From Rhododendron vialii (Eukaryota; Streptophyta; Magnoliopsida; Ericales; Ericaceae), in contig NC_080568.1 in assembly GCF_030253575.1 (NCBI RefSeq), positions 25,299,501 to 25,363,500 on the forward strand: a stretch of 64,000 bases of DNA, in the 5' to 3' direction. Every line of letters starts with the position of its first letter. Positions within the stretch are counted from its first letter, which is position 1. The position numbers and the translations under genes were made by a program. Under the pieces are notes generated by a model. It was not told where the DNA came from, searched no databases, and saw nothing but the letters and a program-made list of their open reading frames with translations. Positions 49,550 to 60,700 of the stretch are shown in pieces.

Positions 49550-52500
49550 CTAGTCATCTTGACTGAATTCCACAATCAAGTTGGCAACAACGCTGGGCTT
49601 TTCCACGTGGGGGATATGGCCACAATCTGGTACTTGGCGTATGATTGCATTTGGTAGTTCGCAATGCAACTTCTGCATTAAAACAAGGCGAGTAGCATCA
49701 ATATAAGTAATCCGATTGATATAGCAGTACAATCACAGGGTGCACAACGTAAAGAGTGAATCAACTCGTCAGATAAGCTAAAGTAACGGACAAGCAAGGT
49801 TCTTCATGAATTGCATCAACTTATTTCTTCTCAAACATGTTTTACTATACAACAATAGAGGACTAATTTCTATTTGATTATATTCCTGCTTGAGCTTATT
49901 ACCAGAAAAACTCTAAAGACAAGTACTAACCACTGCAAGTTTGTTACTGATAATTTGATCCTCCTCGCCCCATATAATAAGTGTCTTATGCTTGACCTGC
50001 ATAACAAATTTTCATTTGCACAACTTTAAAATGAGATGCAATACACACACACACAGACACACAAACATACATACACTAGATAAGAAATATGCACTAACTG
50101 AAAGAAAGAAGGAATCAACACAAAACCCCTCACCATTAGGGTCTTCTAGACACACTTCTTTTCAATTTCATTGCGTTCCAATTATATCTCAAGCTATTCT
50201 CTCTAGTACAATAATATCAACATATGCAACACTCAGGGTGAAATAGACAGCTACCAAGCACCATTATATTTTCCAGCACATCTTTCGCAGCAGGATACTT
50301 GTATTTTTCAGGTATATAAATGCGAGGACAATACCATATTTTTGGCTAAATGGAAAACCAATTTCCAACTTACCCGTTCTATCTGAGAGCTGACATTATA
50401 ACCGCCGCTATTCATAAAAGCCACGGTAGCATCGTCCCACCAAGGCAATAGACAATGTAGACGGCCCACCTGTAGCACGCGGAAACAGAACTGCATGAGA
50501 TCTTAGCTCCTGAAGTGTCAGATATATGGTCAAATACTGACCGTAACAGTGACCAATTACATTACTCCAGTCCAAGCAGGTATCAAACGGTAAACCATTG
50601 AAGGCAAGATAAGTTGCATATAACCGCAGTGGGACACTCTTCAACAAATAAACCTGTTTCATGAGGAAAACCTGGAATCAAAACCCAATCTAGCTTGTCC
50701 TATCAGGATATAACTTTGGACTGCTACAGATGGCAGAAAAACATGATACCAGATTGAACACTAAATTGCTTAAAAGAGGCATGCCAACGAATTGCACATT
50801 TTTTCCTTCTAACTGCATAGCATGTTTCATTATTCTCTCGCTGAGCAGCAACATCTAATCACGTCACTATCAGTACAGGGAAAGCGGTTCATTTAGAGTC
50901 ACCTTATGCTTGTGTTTTTCATTTCCCTATTTCTCTACTTCTGTTTCAGTGGAAAGAACAGTCCTAAAATTCAATCTCATGGCATGCCATAAAAATGCTT
51001 TAAGCTGGAACTATGAATGAGTTTACCATAAAAAGTTGTAATGACCAATAGCTGACACAACATGTCAATAAAAAAAAGTTGTACATGTTTGAACATACTC
51101 AATGGGTACAGATTGAAAAGCATGAAGAAAGTAATACCACCAACCACAAAGATTTCCACCATTATTATGTGACGCCTTGAGTCGCAAATTTCCAATTTGG
51201 CATCACACTCAATGGGTAGAGATTGAAAATATAGCAAAATTTCGCTTAGCAAAAAAATATATATAGCAAAATTTCAAAGAGTGTAGTTATACAGCGTAGT
51301 ACATGCACCAGAGTCCCACACCACACAAACCACAGCATTGTGTCAGTGCAGTGGTTTCTACAATGTGGGATTGCAGTACCTGCAACATTCCAATAAATCA
51401 CCAGGCAGTCTTTTTTTCCTCCATATTTTGATTTGTTCACTTAAATTTGAATGATGACACTTCAATTTGCAGGGTTATCATGTTATAGCAGAACGGATTG
51501 CATTCAGAGTTATTGGGCAGAACAGATATGCAGAACAGAAGAAGTTTCAAGTCATTGATGGCCACAACGCAAGGAGTATTAACAGTTGAAAAAAACAATT
51601 GAGGTGATACAGAATCAATTCATAATCACCTTGTCTTACCGTAGAGGAGCATAGGAAATCTATTAGAGATGAGGACATGACGCCTAAAGTAATGGCTCAA
51701 AAAGATTTCTCTGGTCAATCATGAAGTAAAGAACAAGAAAAAGTAATATTTAATGTGCCACATTGCAAGCTTGGGTCGCTACCAAGTCATCTTGCAATTT
51801 TCAATTCATCATGCGATTGTCAATTCATCTTCTATCGGTGAATTCATTGATGACCCTCACACTCATAATAGAATTAAAGCAACTGTACATGATTTTCATT
51901 TATTCCAAAGGAATGTAAGTCAGTAAGTGTATGAAAGCGCCAAATAACTGCGCCAGGATCATTTATCAACAGAAGAGCCCACCCCAGCATAGGCTACTGC
52001 CTTGGGTAAGGTTGTCATGTTGCTGGTTCCTTCTGAGTAAACACTTGCATCAAGCAAAACAAGCTTCTCAACCTGAAAGGCAGAGCATAGTACAACAATT
52101 TTGGTAAGCCAGGAACATTATTCCCTCTTACTGTACAAACATATACTTATAGGCAACTAGAGAGCATCTCGAAATGGATTACTGATCTATTTGGAAAATC
52201 ACTTACAGCTTCTGGATGGTTGACAGCGAAGTCTATCGCAACAGCCGCACCAAGGCTTGGTCCAACTAGTAGCATCGGCCTTTTGATATAGGACTTCCAA
52301 AACTATGGAAAATAAGAAGTGCAAGTAACTTAGTCTCGCGTGTCGGGGACAACAGCGAAGTATCATCACCAGCAATTGGGATAGCTACCTTTGCCATGAC
52401 GGTTTTGTATGAACAGTGACAATTTAAAAAAGGAACGAAAAGAAGGGGGGAAAAGTGAAATATTAAAGACAAAAGGAAAAAAATCTGGTAGCCTCCCCTC

Positions 52501-55293
52501 CCCCAAACACCCGCCACATGTTAGGAACATGTGTGAAAGATTGAGTCCCACATCGGATAAATAGAAAAAGAGTTGGACTTTAATAAACAATTGGATGGCT
52601 CCGCACTTACAAGCCTGGTTTCAAATATCGGTAATACGTATCGATATCGGTAGGTACCAAGTCCCGATGTGACCGATATTGCGGTGTGAAGGAAAATCGC
52701 ATACATATCGGTGATACGTAATGGTATCGACCAATACATAACGGTGGTATCGGTCCGATACAGGCAATACGGGCTGACATGGTCAAAATTACGGCTGCTA
52801 CGGACTGATACACAACGGTGGTATCGGTGATATCGTGTGCAAAGTTTTCAAAAATTCAAACCTCCGGTCATTGATACCGTTACGCTACGACTGTTACGCC
52901 CTGAAACCGCGACATCGCAACCAATACCATTATGGAGACCGATACCGATATGTCGAACTATGCTTTCAAGGCTTAGCCTTTTAAGTGGATATGAGTCATT
53001 CAATATACATTGGGTCAACATGATGTGGTGTCAACTCCATGGACACTCCCTAACAAATTGGGCCTACGCGCACATGGGAAGACCTCAGGCGCATCACACT
53101 CCCAACGTTCCCAACAGCCCCCTGATGGAATAAAAAATGAGGAAGACATTCTATTGTACGTTTGCCTTTATTTGATACGGAAACTTCTACAGATCAGTAA
53201 ATCTTTACATAAATATAGGAGATAGCAAGAGTGGATACCAGTCATGCAGCAGGAAGTTAAGTACCTGATAAAGGTGATCGCGCTTGGAAGGAACATCACA
53301 TGAAGGAAGCCTTTCTAATACACACAAAGAACGAATGAGGATTCAGTGTATACAAGGGCATGCAAGTTGATGTATGGGGATGCTTTGGAATTTTTAAAAT
53401 ACATACACTGGAAGTATCCCATCGAAATGGTATTCTTCCATGAACTTTTATTTATCAAGAAACAAAATTAAATGATGGACAGAAACACAAACCTAGATCA
53501 GAGAAGCCCCATCCAAGAATGTCCATTGCCCAAGTCTCCAAACCAGCCTCCTCAAGCAGTGGAAGTGTGTATCTCCACTCTAAACAGGAACTGAAGAATA
53601 AGATGTAATCAACTGAAGAAATTAAAGAGTACGATGATTTTTGCCAGAAGAGTAGCATCTCTCTCTCTCTCTCTCTCTCTCATAATGCAGACCTGTCAAA
53701 CCCATGTAGGAGAACAACTGGCGTTGTATTAGTCTGCAGCAATGGCTTCACACAACTGCTCATGATAGAACCCTCCGAGAAGCTAACCTGAACCGCATAA
53801 CCAAAGTTCTGCGTTAGTCATAGGAGTTGCAAACAAAGAGAAAGTTTGCAAAAGTGTAGCACAGACATTGTTTTAAAGATGAAACATGAGAATCAAACTC
53901 CAGAACCAAACCGAGTCAACTAATGTAAGTTCAGTTCTTGCTCATGTTTGAAAACCTGGTGTTAAATTGTCTATCAATTCATTGACTGGTTGTATAATTA
54001 TGTTGTAAGCAATATAGACTAAATTATTTACTACAAAAAAAAAAAAGATTTACTCTGTAGGGAGTTCAATACGTTTTTATGCAAATGGTGAAGTTTTTCT
54101 GATAACTCAAGTGTCCAGGCCAACTTATATGCATTTCGACTAATCCTAATGCTAAGGAAATATAGTATCACATTACTTAGAAGTGAAATGGGTGATCACT
54201 TAATATAACGTTGGGACCTCTCCACTCATTGCCAATTGGTTTTGGGTTGGATATAAAGTTTCCACGTGGTATCAGAACGGGCCCATTTCACCCCACATTT
54301 AAAAAAAGTCACAATCCACACCCTATGATGACAGACCCGCAAAAAGGTTGCACGATAATAGATCCAAAAAGAGGCTACACGTGACATAATTCAAATGCGT
54401 CTGCACGTAAAAGTATGTTAAGAAAGTATAACCCACATTCAGGGGCGGTCCTGGGGGTGCAAGGGGGAACCGGCCCCTGCACAACTCCAAAATACTCTAG
54501 CGTATTATATTAATTTTTAGGTTAGTTAAAAAAAGTTCTTTAAGTCCTTCGAGTGAATTTTTTTTCTTAAAATTTCTGTGTTGGGTAAAAATACCAAAAA
54601 TTTGAAGTTATCAATCATTTTTCAAGCTATATGTATAAAATTAAACAGTAGCTGTGCACATACACATAATATCATCTCTTCTTCGAACCTCGTTAGTAGC
54701 AATATATACTTATACAAAAAATATTTTCATTCTCAATATGAAAATATATGTGATTCGGGCCCAGCTAAACACAAATCATTCATCCGCCACTGCCCACATT
54801 GCAAACCTGCATCCACCACTCCCCATATTGCATAAGATTGAAATAGATGATCACTTAATATGATGTTGGGCCCTCCCCATTCATTGCCAATTTACCGTTG
54901 GATATAAAGTTTCCACACCTGGCCAGTCCTACTGCTCACTTGCGAGATCACAATCAAAGACGGAGATTTAGGGACTTGTCCCAAAGAGAGAGCAAGGGGA
55001 GGACAAAGGAAAATCTCACTGGTGGAAATTCACGTGCCTAGCATCGAAATCTCATGAGAGAGATAGAGAGAGTGGGGAAACAAGTGAGAATTCAATTTCA
55101 CCTGAACGGGGAGTCTCTCAATCCGGGTGGTCAATTTTCGAGCAAATGGGTCCTTGATAATTTCTATTTGTTTGGGGAGAAACGACGGGAATGCCTGCGC
55201 CGCCGATACTCTGAAACGCGGTTGGAGGAGTTTGTTGGTGGTGGGCCCGAAACCCAGCGGAGTGGCGCCTGGTGAGAGGGCGGCGGAGGTCAT
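49550..55293 (-). CDS. Alpha/beta-hydrolase fold protein, probably plastid-targeted
   Basis: Serine hydrolase-type enzyme; the substrate cannot be told from sequence. Ten exons splice in frame: 55293-55102, 53787-53693, 53590-53493, 53314-53265, 52302-52207, 52072-51983, 50653-50561, 50469-50374, 49996-49931 and 49672-49550 (TAG), giving 332 aa. Landmarks in order are the oxyanion-hole motif VVLLHGFDS, WAMDILGWGFSDL, the nucleophile elbow VGPSLGAAVAIDF (Ser), the Asp region KTLIIWGEEDQIISNKLA and the His region PDCGHIPHVEKP. These complete a Ser-Asp-His triad. Residues 1-60 are Ser/Thr/Ala/Arg-rich without acidic clusters, which fits a transit peptide. The ATG at 55293 is the first in the open frame; an open frame continues upstream without ATG. 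The gene is divergent from the ureide permease gene. Introns hold a solo LTR and several repeats. Confidence 0.88.
52519..53116. mobile_element. Solo LTR interrupted by a nested element
   Basis: It starts TGTTAGGAAC and ends GTTCCCAACA, the TG..CA inverted ends typical of LTRs. Interior words TTGAGTCCCACATCGGATAA and AGAGTTGGACTTTAATAA are frequent in plant LTRs. The LTR text breaks at CACTTACAAG and resumes at CAAGGCTTAGCCTTTTAAGT, so a later insertion split it. No 5-bp duplication is visible outside. It lies in a hydrolase intron (52303-53264). Confidence 0.65.
52611..52970. mobile_element. Mutator-like element nested in the solo LTR
   Basis: The ends GGTTTCAAATATCGGTAA and the reverse complement of ACCGATATGTCGAACTATG are TIR-like. 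Flanks CTTACAAGC and CTTTCAAGG are imperfect 9-bp direct repeats. The interior is dense in CGGTATCGG/CCGATA words, like the 46361-47108 element. Confidence 0.6.
54100..54320. repeat. SINE-like 3' fragment and LTR fragment
   Basis: GTGTCCAGGCCAACTTATAT at 54110 matches the shared SINE words. After it, GTGATCACTTAATATAACGT ... GGATATAAAGTTTCCACG is followed by TGGTATCAGAAC, resembling an LTR end followed by a tRNA-Met primer-binding site. A diverged copy of the same LTR text lies at 54848-54917 (GATCACTTAATATGATGTTG). Confidence 0.5.
54440..54792. mobile_element. Non-autonomous hAT-like element, 353 bp
   Basis: The ends CAGGGGCGG and CCGCCACTG are inverted and an exact 8-bp duplication CCCACATT flanks the element (54432-54439, 54793-54800). 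It shares the TGGCGGA-type terminus with the 9420-10710 element. It lies in the first hydrolase intron. Confidence 0.82.
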
Positions 55294-56714
55294 CTCTCTC
55301 AACAAGCGGCGCTCTTGACTGTGAAATGTCTCTCGGCCCAGCGGCCCAGAGGCGGTTGTCGATGGACGCGGTGTGGGGATGGGCTTGTGCTTGGCTGTTG
55401 GTTGGATATTGAGGCGCCAAGTCACATGAGCTCACTACCTTAACTTTATAAAGTTTTTCGGCAGCTAATCTTGGAACTAAAAAAAGGCAATTAAAGTTAA
55501 TAATGAGACCAATTAAATTAAAATCAGAACAAAGACCCATATGGCCATTCTATCCTATTTACGGAGTATTAAATAGCTGATGGTAAATAAGATTGGTCGT
55601 GTGGAAAGCTGAACCCAAACTAATAGAGAGTGCATTTTTGTTAAATTAAAATGAACTAAAACGCATTTTTTACGGATTTTTGAACCGATCATTCCCCTCA
55701 TAAGCATTAACTAAAGTACTGTTTAGTGAAAATAACTTCCCTATTGCAATTAACATGAAATTCAATAATATAAGCGGAAATGCATCCAAAATATTAACCA
55801 AATAACGACCTATCAAACAGTGATAAGAGATTATTTCTAGTATATTTTTTAGGTTTAAAAAAATCTACGAGCCAAGAAGGAAAAATTACGACCCCTTAAT
55901 CGAAATTCTCCATAGGCAGCCGCTTCACAAGTAGAATGCTAAACATGTGTCCGCTAGAAGATTACGAGTTTGAGTCATACTAACGATGCCCTCTTAAACT
56001 TTGTTCTCCTGCCGAGCCCTGCTATGGTTTACTGGCCCTTGATGGGACGGTAGTTATTATGGTTCTTTGATCTCTTCGCCGCAGGTCCGAAACTCCTATA
56101 ATCACGCCCAAAAAATGTTCCTATACCCGGTAATTGTGGCTTAGCAATAAAAAAGTTAAAAGAGGGGACGGGGATGGCAGGTTTGCACCTCGTAAAAGGA
56201 AAAATTATTCAATGCCACTGGAGCACCGTCACGTGATGCCTTAAAGACTTTGAATAATTTCTCCTCCCAACCCTTATCCATTTTATCATTCATCCCTAAA
56301 GTTTGAGTAAAAAACCTAGAAATCCATCTCCAATATCATATCTATTTCCCTTCCTATTTTGAGTTCTACCTATTTTCTTACCCAAATTTGGAAGCCCAAA
56401 ATCCATATTCAGTTTTTTCAAACCCTCTTCACTCTCATTACTTACAACTATGTCATTGATTAATTACAAGTGTGCCATTTAAAAATAGATTTGGGTAAAA
56501 AAAAAGTAATAGTGATAATACCAAAACTATTGTTGGTGTCAAAATTTTAATACATACAGTCTTGTACATTGCATATGGTACAAGTCTTTTTGTGCATTAA
56601 AATTTTGACAAAAAAAATAATTTTGGCATTCTCATTTCTTAAGAAATTTAACATTAGAGATACCTTATCCAAATTAAGCTTTTGACCCAAAACTCAACTC
56701 AAATTTGGGTGAAG

Positions 56715-57029
56715 AAAAGGAGAAAAACTTCGCGAAGAAAAGGATTACCCAAATCAAGCTTTTGACAGCCATCGTGGCATCCATTCTGCACCCAAAAATT
56801 TCTCGTACAAAAGGGTCGGGGCTGGTGATGCTCCAAAGGACTGGGAATCTGGTATCCTCTGTACCACCTTGCCTGTCCCATTTGCCAGAGTAGCCACAAC
56901 TTGGCAGGTGTACTTCACACCAAGAATCGGATCACACCCAACTCTCCCCCTTGTCATCTTCCCTGCTAACTCCGGCCAATTTATTGCCGACGGCTACCAT
57001 TACAGCACCATTAATTCTACGTACGGTTG
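56715..57029 (+). other. ATG-less open frame of about 104 codons, unrecognised
   Basis: Between stops the frame reads with protein-like composition: SYKRVGAGDAPKDWESGI, then ARVATTWQVYFTPRIG, then PLVIFPANSGQFIADGYH, ending INSTYG and TGA. It has no start codon and no clear acceptor. The opposite strand is also open over part of it. It may be an old gene fragment or chance. I do not recognise it. Confidence 0.2.
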
Positions 57030-57604
57030 AATCATTTTTCCGGTGATCGGTTGAATCTCTCTCTTCCTAGATCCTCCTCCTCTCTCTTCCTAGATCCTCC
57101 TCCTCCCCTTCAAGAATAAATACTAGTATCTAAAACATTCTTTTCGTTCGTATTTGAAATGCAGATCAGATCATATGCCAAGTTTATGCCTTGGTTTTAA
57201 TAACTTAATATCGTAAGTAACAACTCATTCTCAGGCTGTTGGAGTAATTAAGTTTTCGATTTCTGGAATCAAGGTTCTTTTCTTCTAATTATTGCCACGC
57301 GGGGGATTCGTGAGAGGAAATTTCCGAAGTGACGCCAGAGGATTGAGGGGTTTACGACGAGGGAGGCGGCGATTTGGCGAAGAGAAGCAGGTGTTTTGTC
57401 GGCCGGGGGCTTCACAGTAGAGATGAGATTGGGTGTGGCTTAGTGATCCCATTTTTTGTGTGAATGACACGTGTCAAGTTGTGGTGACTGGGCCAGGGAA
57501 ATGGGACAGAGGATCCCAGTCCTGATTTTGCGGCTCAATTGAGTCCCTCAAATTATAGAACATCTCTCAATCTAGCTTGCGTATGATGGTTGGTAGCTGA
57601 ACTG

Positions 57605-57605
<1 letters not shown>

Positions 57606-57671
<66 letters not shown>

Positions 57672-57672
57672 T
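57606..57672. repeat. (CT)n(CA)n microsatellite in the permease leader
   Basis: About 44 bases of CT followed by about 20 of CA lie roughly 75 bases upstream of the proposed ATG at 57747, probably within the 5'UTR. Confidence 0.92.
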
Positions 57673-57746
57673 GAACTAGTCAACTAGTCAGCACATCAAT
57701 AATACTGGGTTTCACCCTCATATCCGTTTTCTCATTGTTTCCTCCA

Positions 57747-60700
57747 ATGTCTGGAATGGTAAGTTTTGATGCCATTACGTTCCATTGTTTATGTATCAGT
57801 GATTTTGACTATATGGGTTTCGATTCGCTGGCTGTATTTTCTTATTTAGTTTGTTCTTTCATAGATACACCAAATTATTTATGCCATCAGTATTTTAATT
57901 CCTAATCTCCTTTCTGAGCTTGACTCATGACATATTTTTTTTGGGGTTTTTTTTCTTCTTCTTCTTCTTGCTCTTAACTATGTTGCAGTGCCTCTTCAGT
58001 ATGATCAGATGTGTATATCTTATTCAAAGTGATTAAGGTGACTGCTGTAGTTTACAAGCCAATGAATTAGACCTCAGCCCCTTTGGATTGAGTGACTTCA
58101 TAAGAAAAAGAATAGAAAGGGTTATGGTTTCTTGCCAAATCACTCGTTAGGATTGAAAATTTTGGTGAGAAAAGCACAAAAAATAGTATTTTTTGATTGG
58201 TTCTTCCCCTTTCTCTCCGAAGGGGTCTTGATGTTTTAGTGGTTTATTACCTTTTGTGCTTTTTTTTAAGGAAATTGATATTTGCGCTCCACTTTTTGCT
58301 GATGGCGCTCCACTTTGTTCATGATTATGAAGTTACTAGTAACTTCACGTTAAAATTGGAGCACCATCAGTAAAAAGTGAAGCACGAAAATCAGTTTCCT
58401 TTTTTTAATTCAGATCTCCATTAGAATGTAAATTTTTATATTTTCTACTCTATGATGGTTTCCAGTATCTTTTTGGCCTCTTGAGCCAATATATCTGTGA
58501 AAATTAGTGAAGGCGGCCAATGGATATATTCTGGTTCTAATTCTTATTGGTTCTTTTCTTTCCTAGGACGTTTCGGGTACTCCTTCATTGATAGCTCTTC
58601 CAACCGAGAGTACTTTATCGAATGGGTTGAGTTTGAAGATATATTTGGTTGAAAGCAAAGGAGGTGCTATAGTATGCATGCTGCTAGCCCTTTTCCTTTT
58701 GGACACATGGCCTGCTATTTTGACACTCCTAGAAAGGCGAGGCCGTCTGCCTCAACACAGTTATCTTGATTACACAATTACAAATTTCTTGGCAGCCCTA
58801 TTCATTGCTTTCACTTTTGGTGAGATTGGCAAGAGCACAAGTGAAGAGCCAAATTTCCTGACTCAACTTTCTCAGGTAAGCATTCTTCATTGTTAAGGGG
58901 TGTTTGGACTTTAAAACCAAGAAAAATGACAATATTGAAGGAATAAGGCATGCTTGCTCTGCACCTATAGTATGCTATCTAATGGGATGATCCAACTTCA
59001 TATAATGCAGTCACATTGAAATGTGTCATTCCTAGTAATGTGTCATTTAGAGTATTTTGTCTATTTCTGTTCCCCTTGAATGCAGATAAATTTGTCCGAT
59101 TGGTAAATTAAGAAATGGCTGTTCTTTAGTATGGCTAGTGGGATTTTCGGAACTATAGTTTTCCTGCTCCTGCTAGGAAGGACATGGAAGGGAAGCCACC
59201 AATATTTATCTGGACTCTGGAGTCAGAACTGACTAAACGAGAAATCTCAACTTATTATTCTTATCAAGAGCATCCGGCAGTGCCTAATAAGAAAGGAGAA
59301 GCCTAAGAATCGTCATGACTGACATTTTAATCAACACTCACCCAGTTAAGCTCCGGTAGTAGAAAACAATAACGTGTAGCCTAGTTCACTGTCCCTACTT
59401 TACAGCAGACTTCGCACGTAGTAGTGGTAGGACTTTGCTTAATGTTTTTGAAATTCCCCACTCTCGTATTGCAGATAATGTCACATACTAAAGAAAGAGC
59501 TTTTGTCACATTATTTTTTTCTAATAAATTCTGCTTTCCTTGCATTTGTGAAAAGCCATTTTCAATTATGTCCTTATCCTCATCCCTATCAGTTCCCATG
59601 ATCTGTTAACTCTAGCCTACACAGGTACACCTTTTGGAACAGAATCCTGTTCTCCAAACCTTTTCTGAAAATAGACAAAGCGTATACTCGTATTTCCTTT
59701 GCCGTTTGTAGTTTGTACAGTCTTGTGGGGAAAGCATTTTGTATGTGCAAGGTATAGGACCAATCAATGTCAAGTTACTGATGTACTAACTAGACCACAG
59801 CAAGTGGATTCAATGTAAGATTGGGAAGTAGATTTCTTGGAGACCTCCAGGTCTGTCTTAGTGAAAATACTCCATATGCATACGCAAGCCAAACAGGTCA
59901 GCTTTTTCTGTTGGAAGTGGGGACCTAGGGATTATCTCTCAGTAGCTACTGCAGTTGCGGGGCAGTAATAACCAGGTAAGTGAATTACTGTAAGTTTGTG
60001 TTTTAGAAGACCACTCATTTTGGTAGCTCTCACTCAGTAGAGTGAGCATTGCAATTGAAAGATAGAATGTGCCCTCGCTTTTTACAAGGCAAATGGAATA
60101 ATTAGTTAATATGATCTAGTGCTATACAAAGAATTTTTCATGGTTAAGCAGGGAAGCATGTGCCGTTATGATTTGGTTAATCACTATTGGAACCGTGGAT
60201 GTTTCTGTGCTTTTATATAGCTCAGCAAATTTGCCCTGAGCACCATGAGGTCTAGAGTCTACCTAGTCAGAAGTGCTAAAAGGTGGTTCTGTGGCAGTTG
60301 CATCACCCAGTTGGCAGGAGTCATGGACTACGGAGAAACAATATGTTGCTCAGTAGATAATTTAAATGTATTCTCACTTTCGCTTGATGGTTTATCATAT
60401 TAAGTAGTACGTATACTATTCACCAGCAAAATTGAAGGGATGAACTTAAGCAGATAAAAGCTTTGGGCAGGTGGACTCTAGGATATTTTTGGGAATCTTA
60501 TGAATATATTTCAGGCTATGATTTGACTTATGCGCTTGTTGACAATGAGAACACCTTCAAGAGTCAAGGTGCTCTGAGGGTACTCATGGAATAAAAAATC
60601 TCACCTAATGAACAGGACATCAGACGTCCTTTGTTCAGAAGACAGACTTATTTTCAGGGTTTCAAGTTGGATTTTATACCTCGGGATGATGCTATGTACC

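Larger units (their letters stand above)
55294..57746. other. Divergent promoter spacer between hydrolase and ureide permease genes
   Basis: About 2.4 kb between two divergent genes. It contains a copy of the CACGTGATGCC repeat at 56205-56250 and an ATG-less open frame at 56712-57029 (reported separately). From 57609 to 57672 there is a (CT)n(CA)n tract in the presumed leader of the permease gene. Confidence 0.5.
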
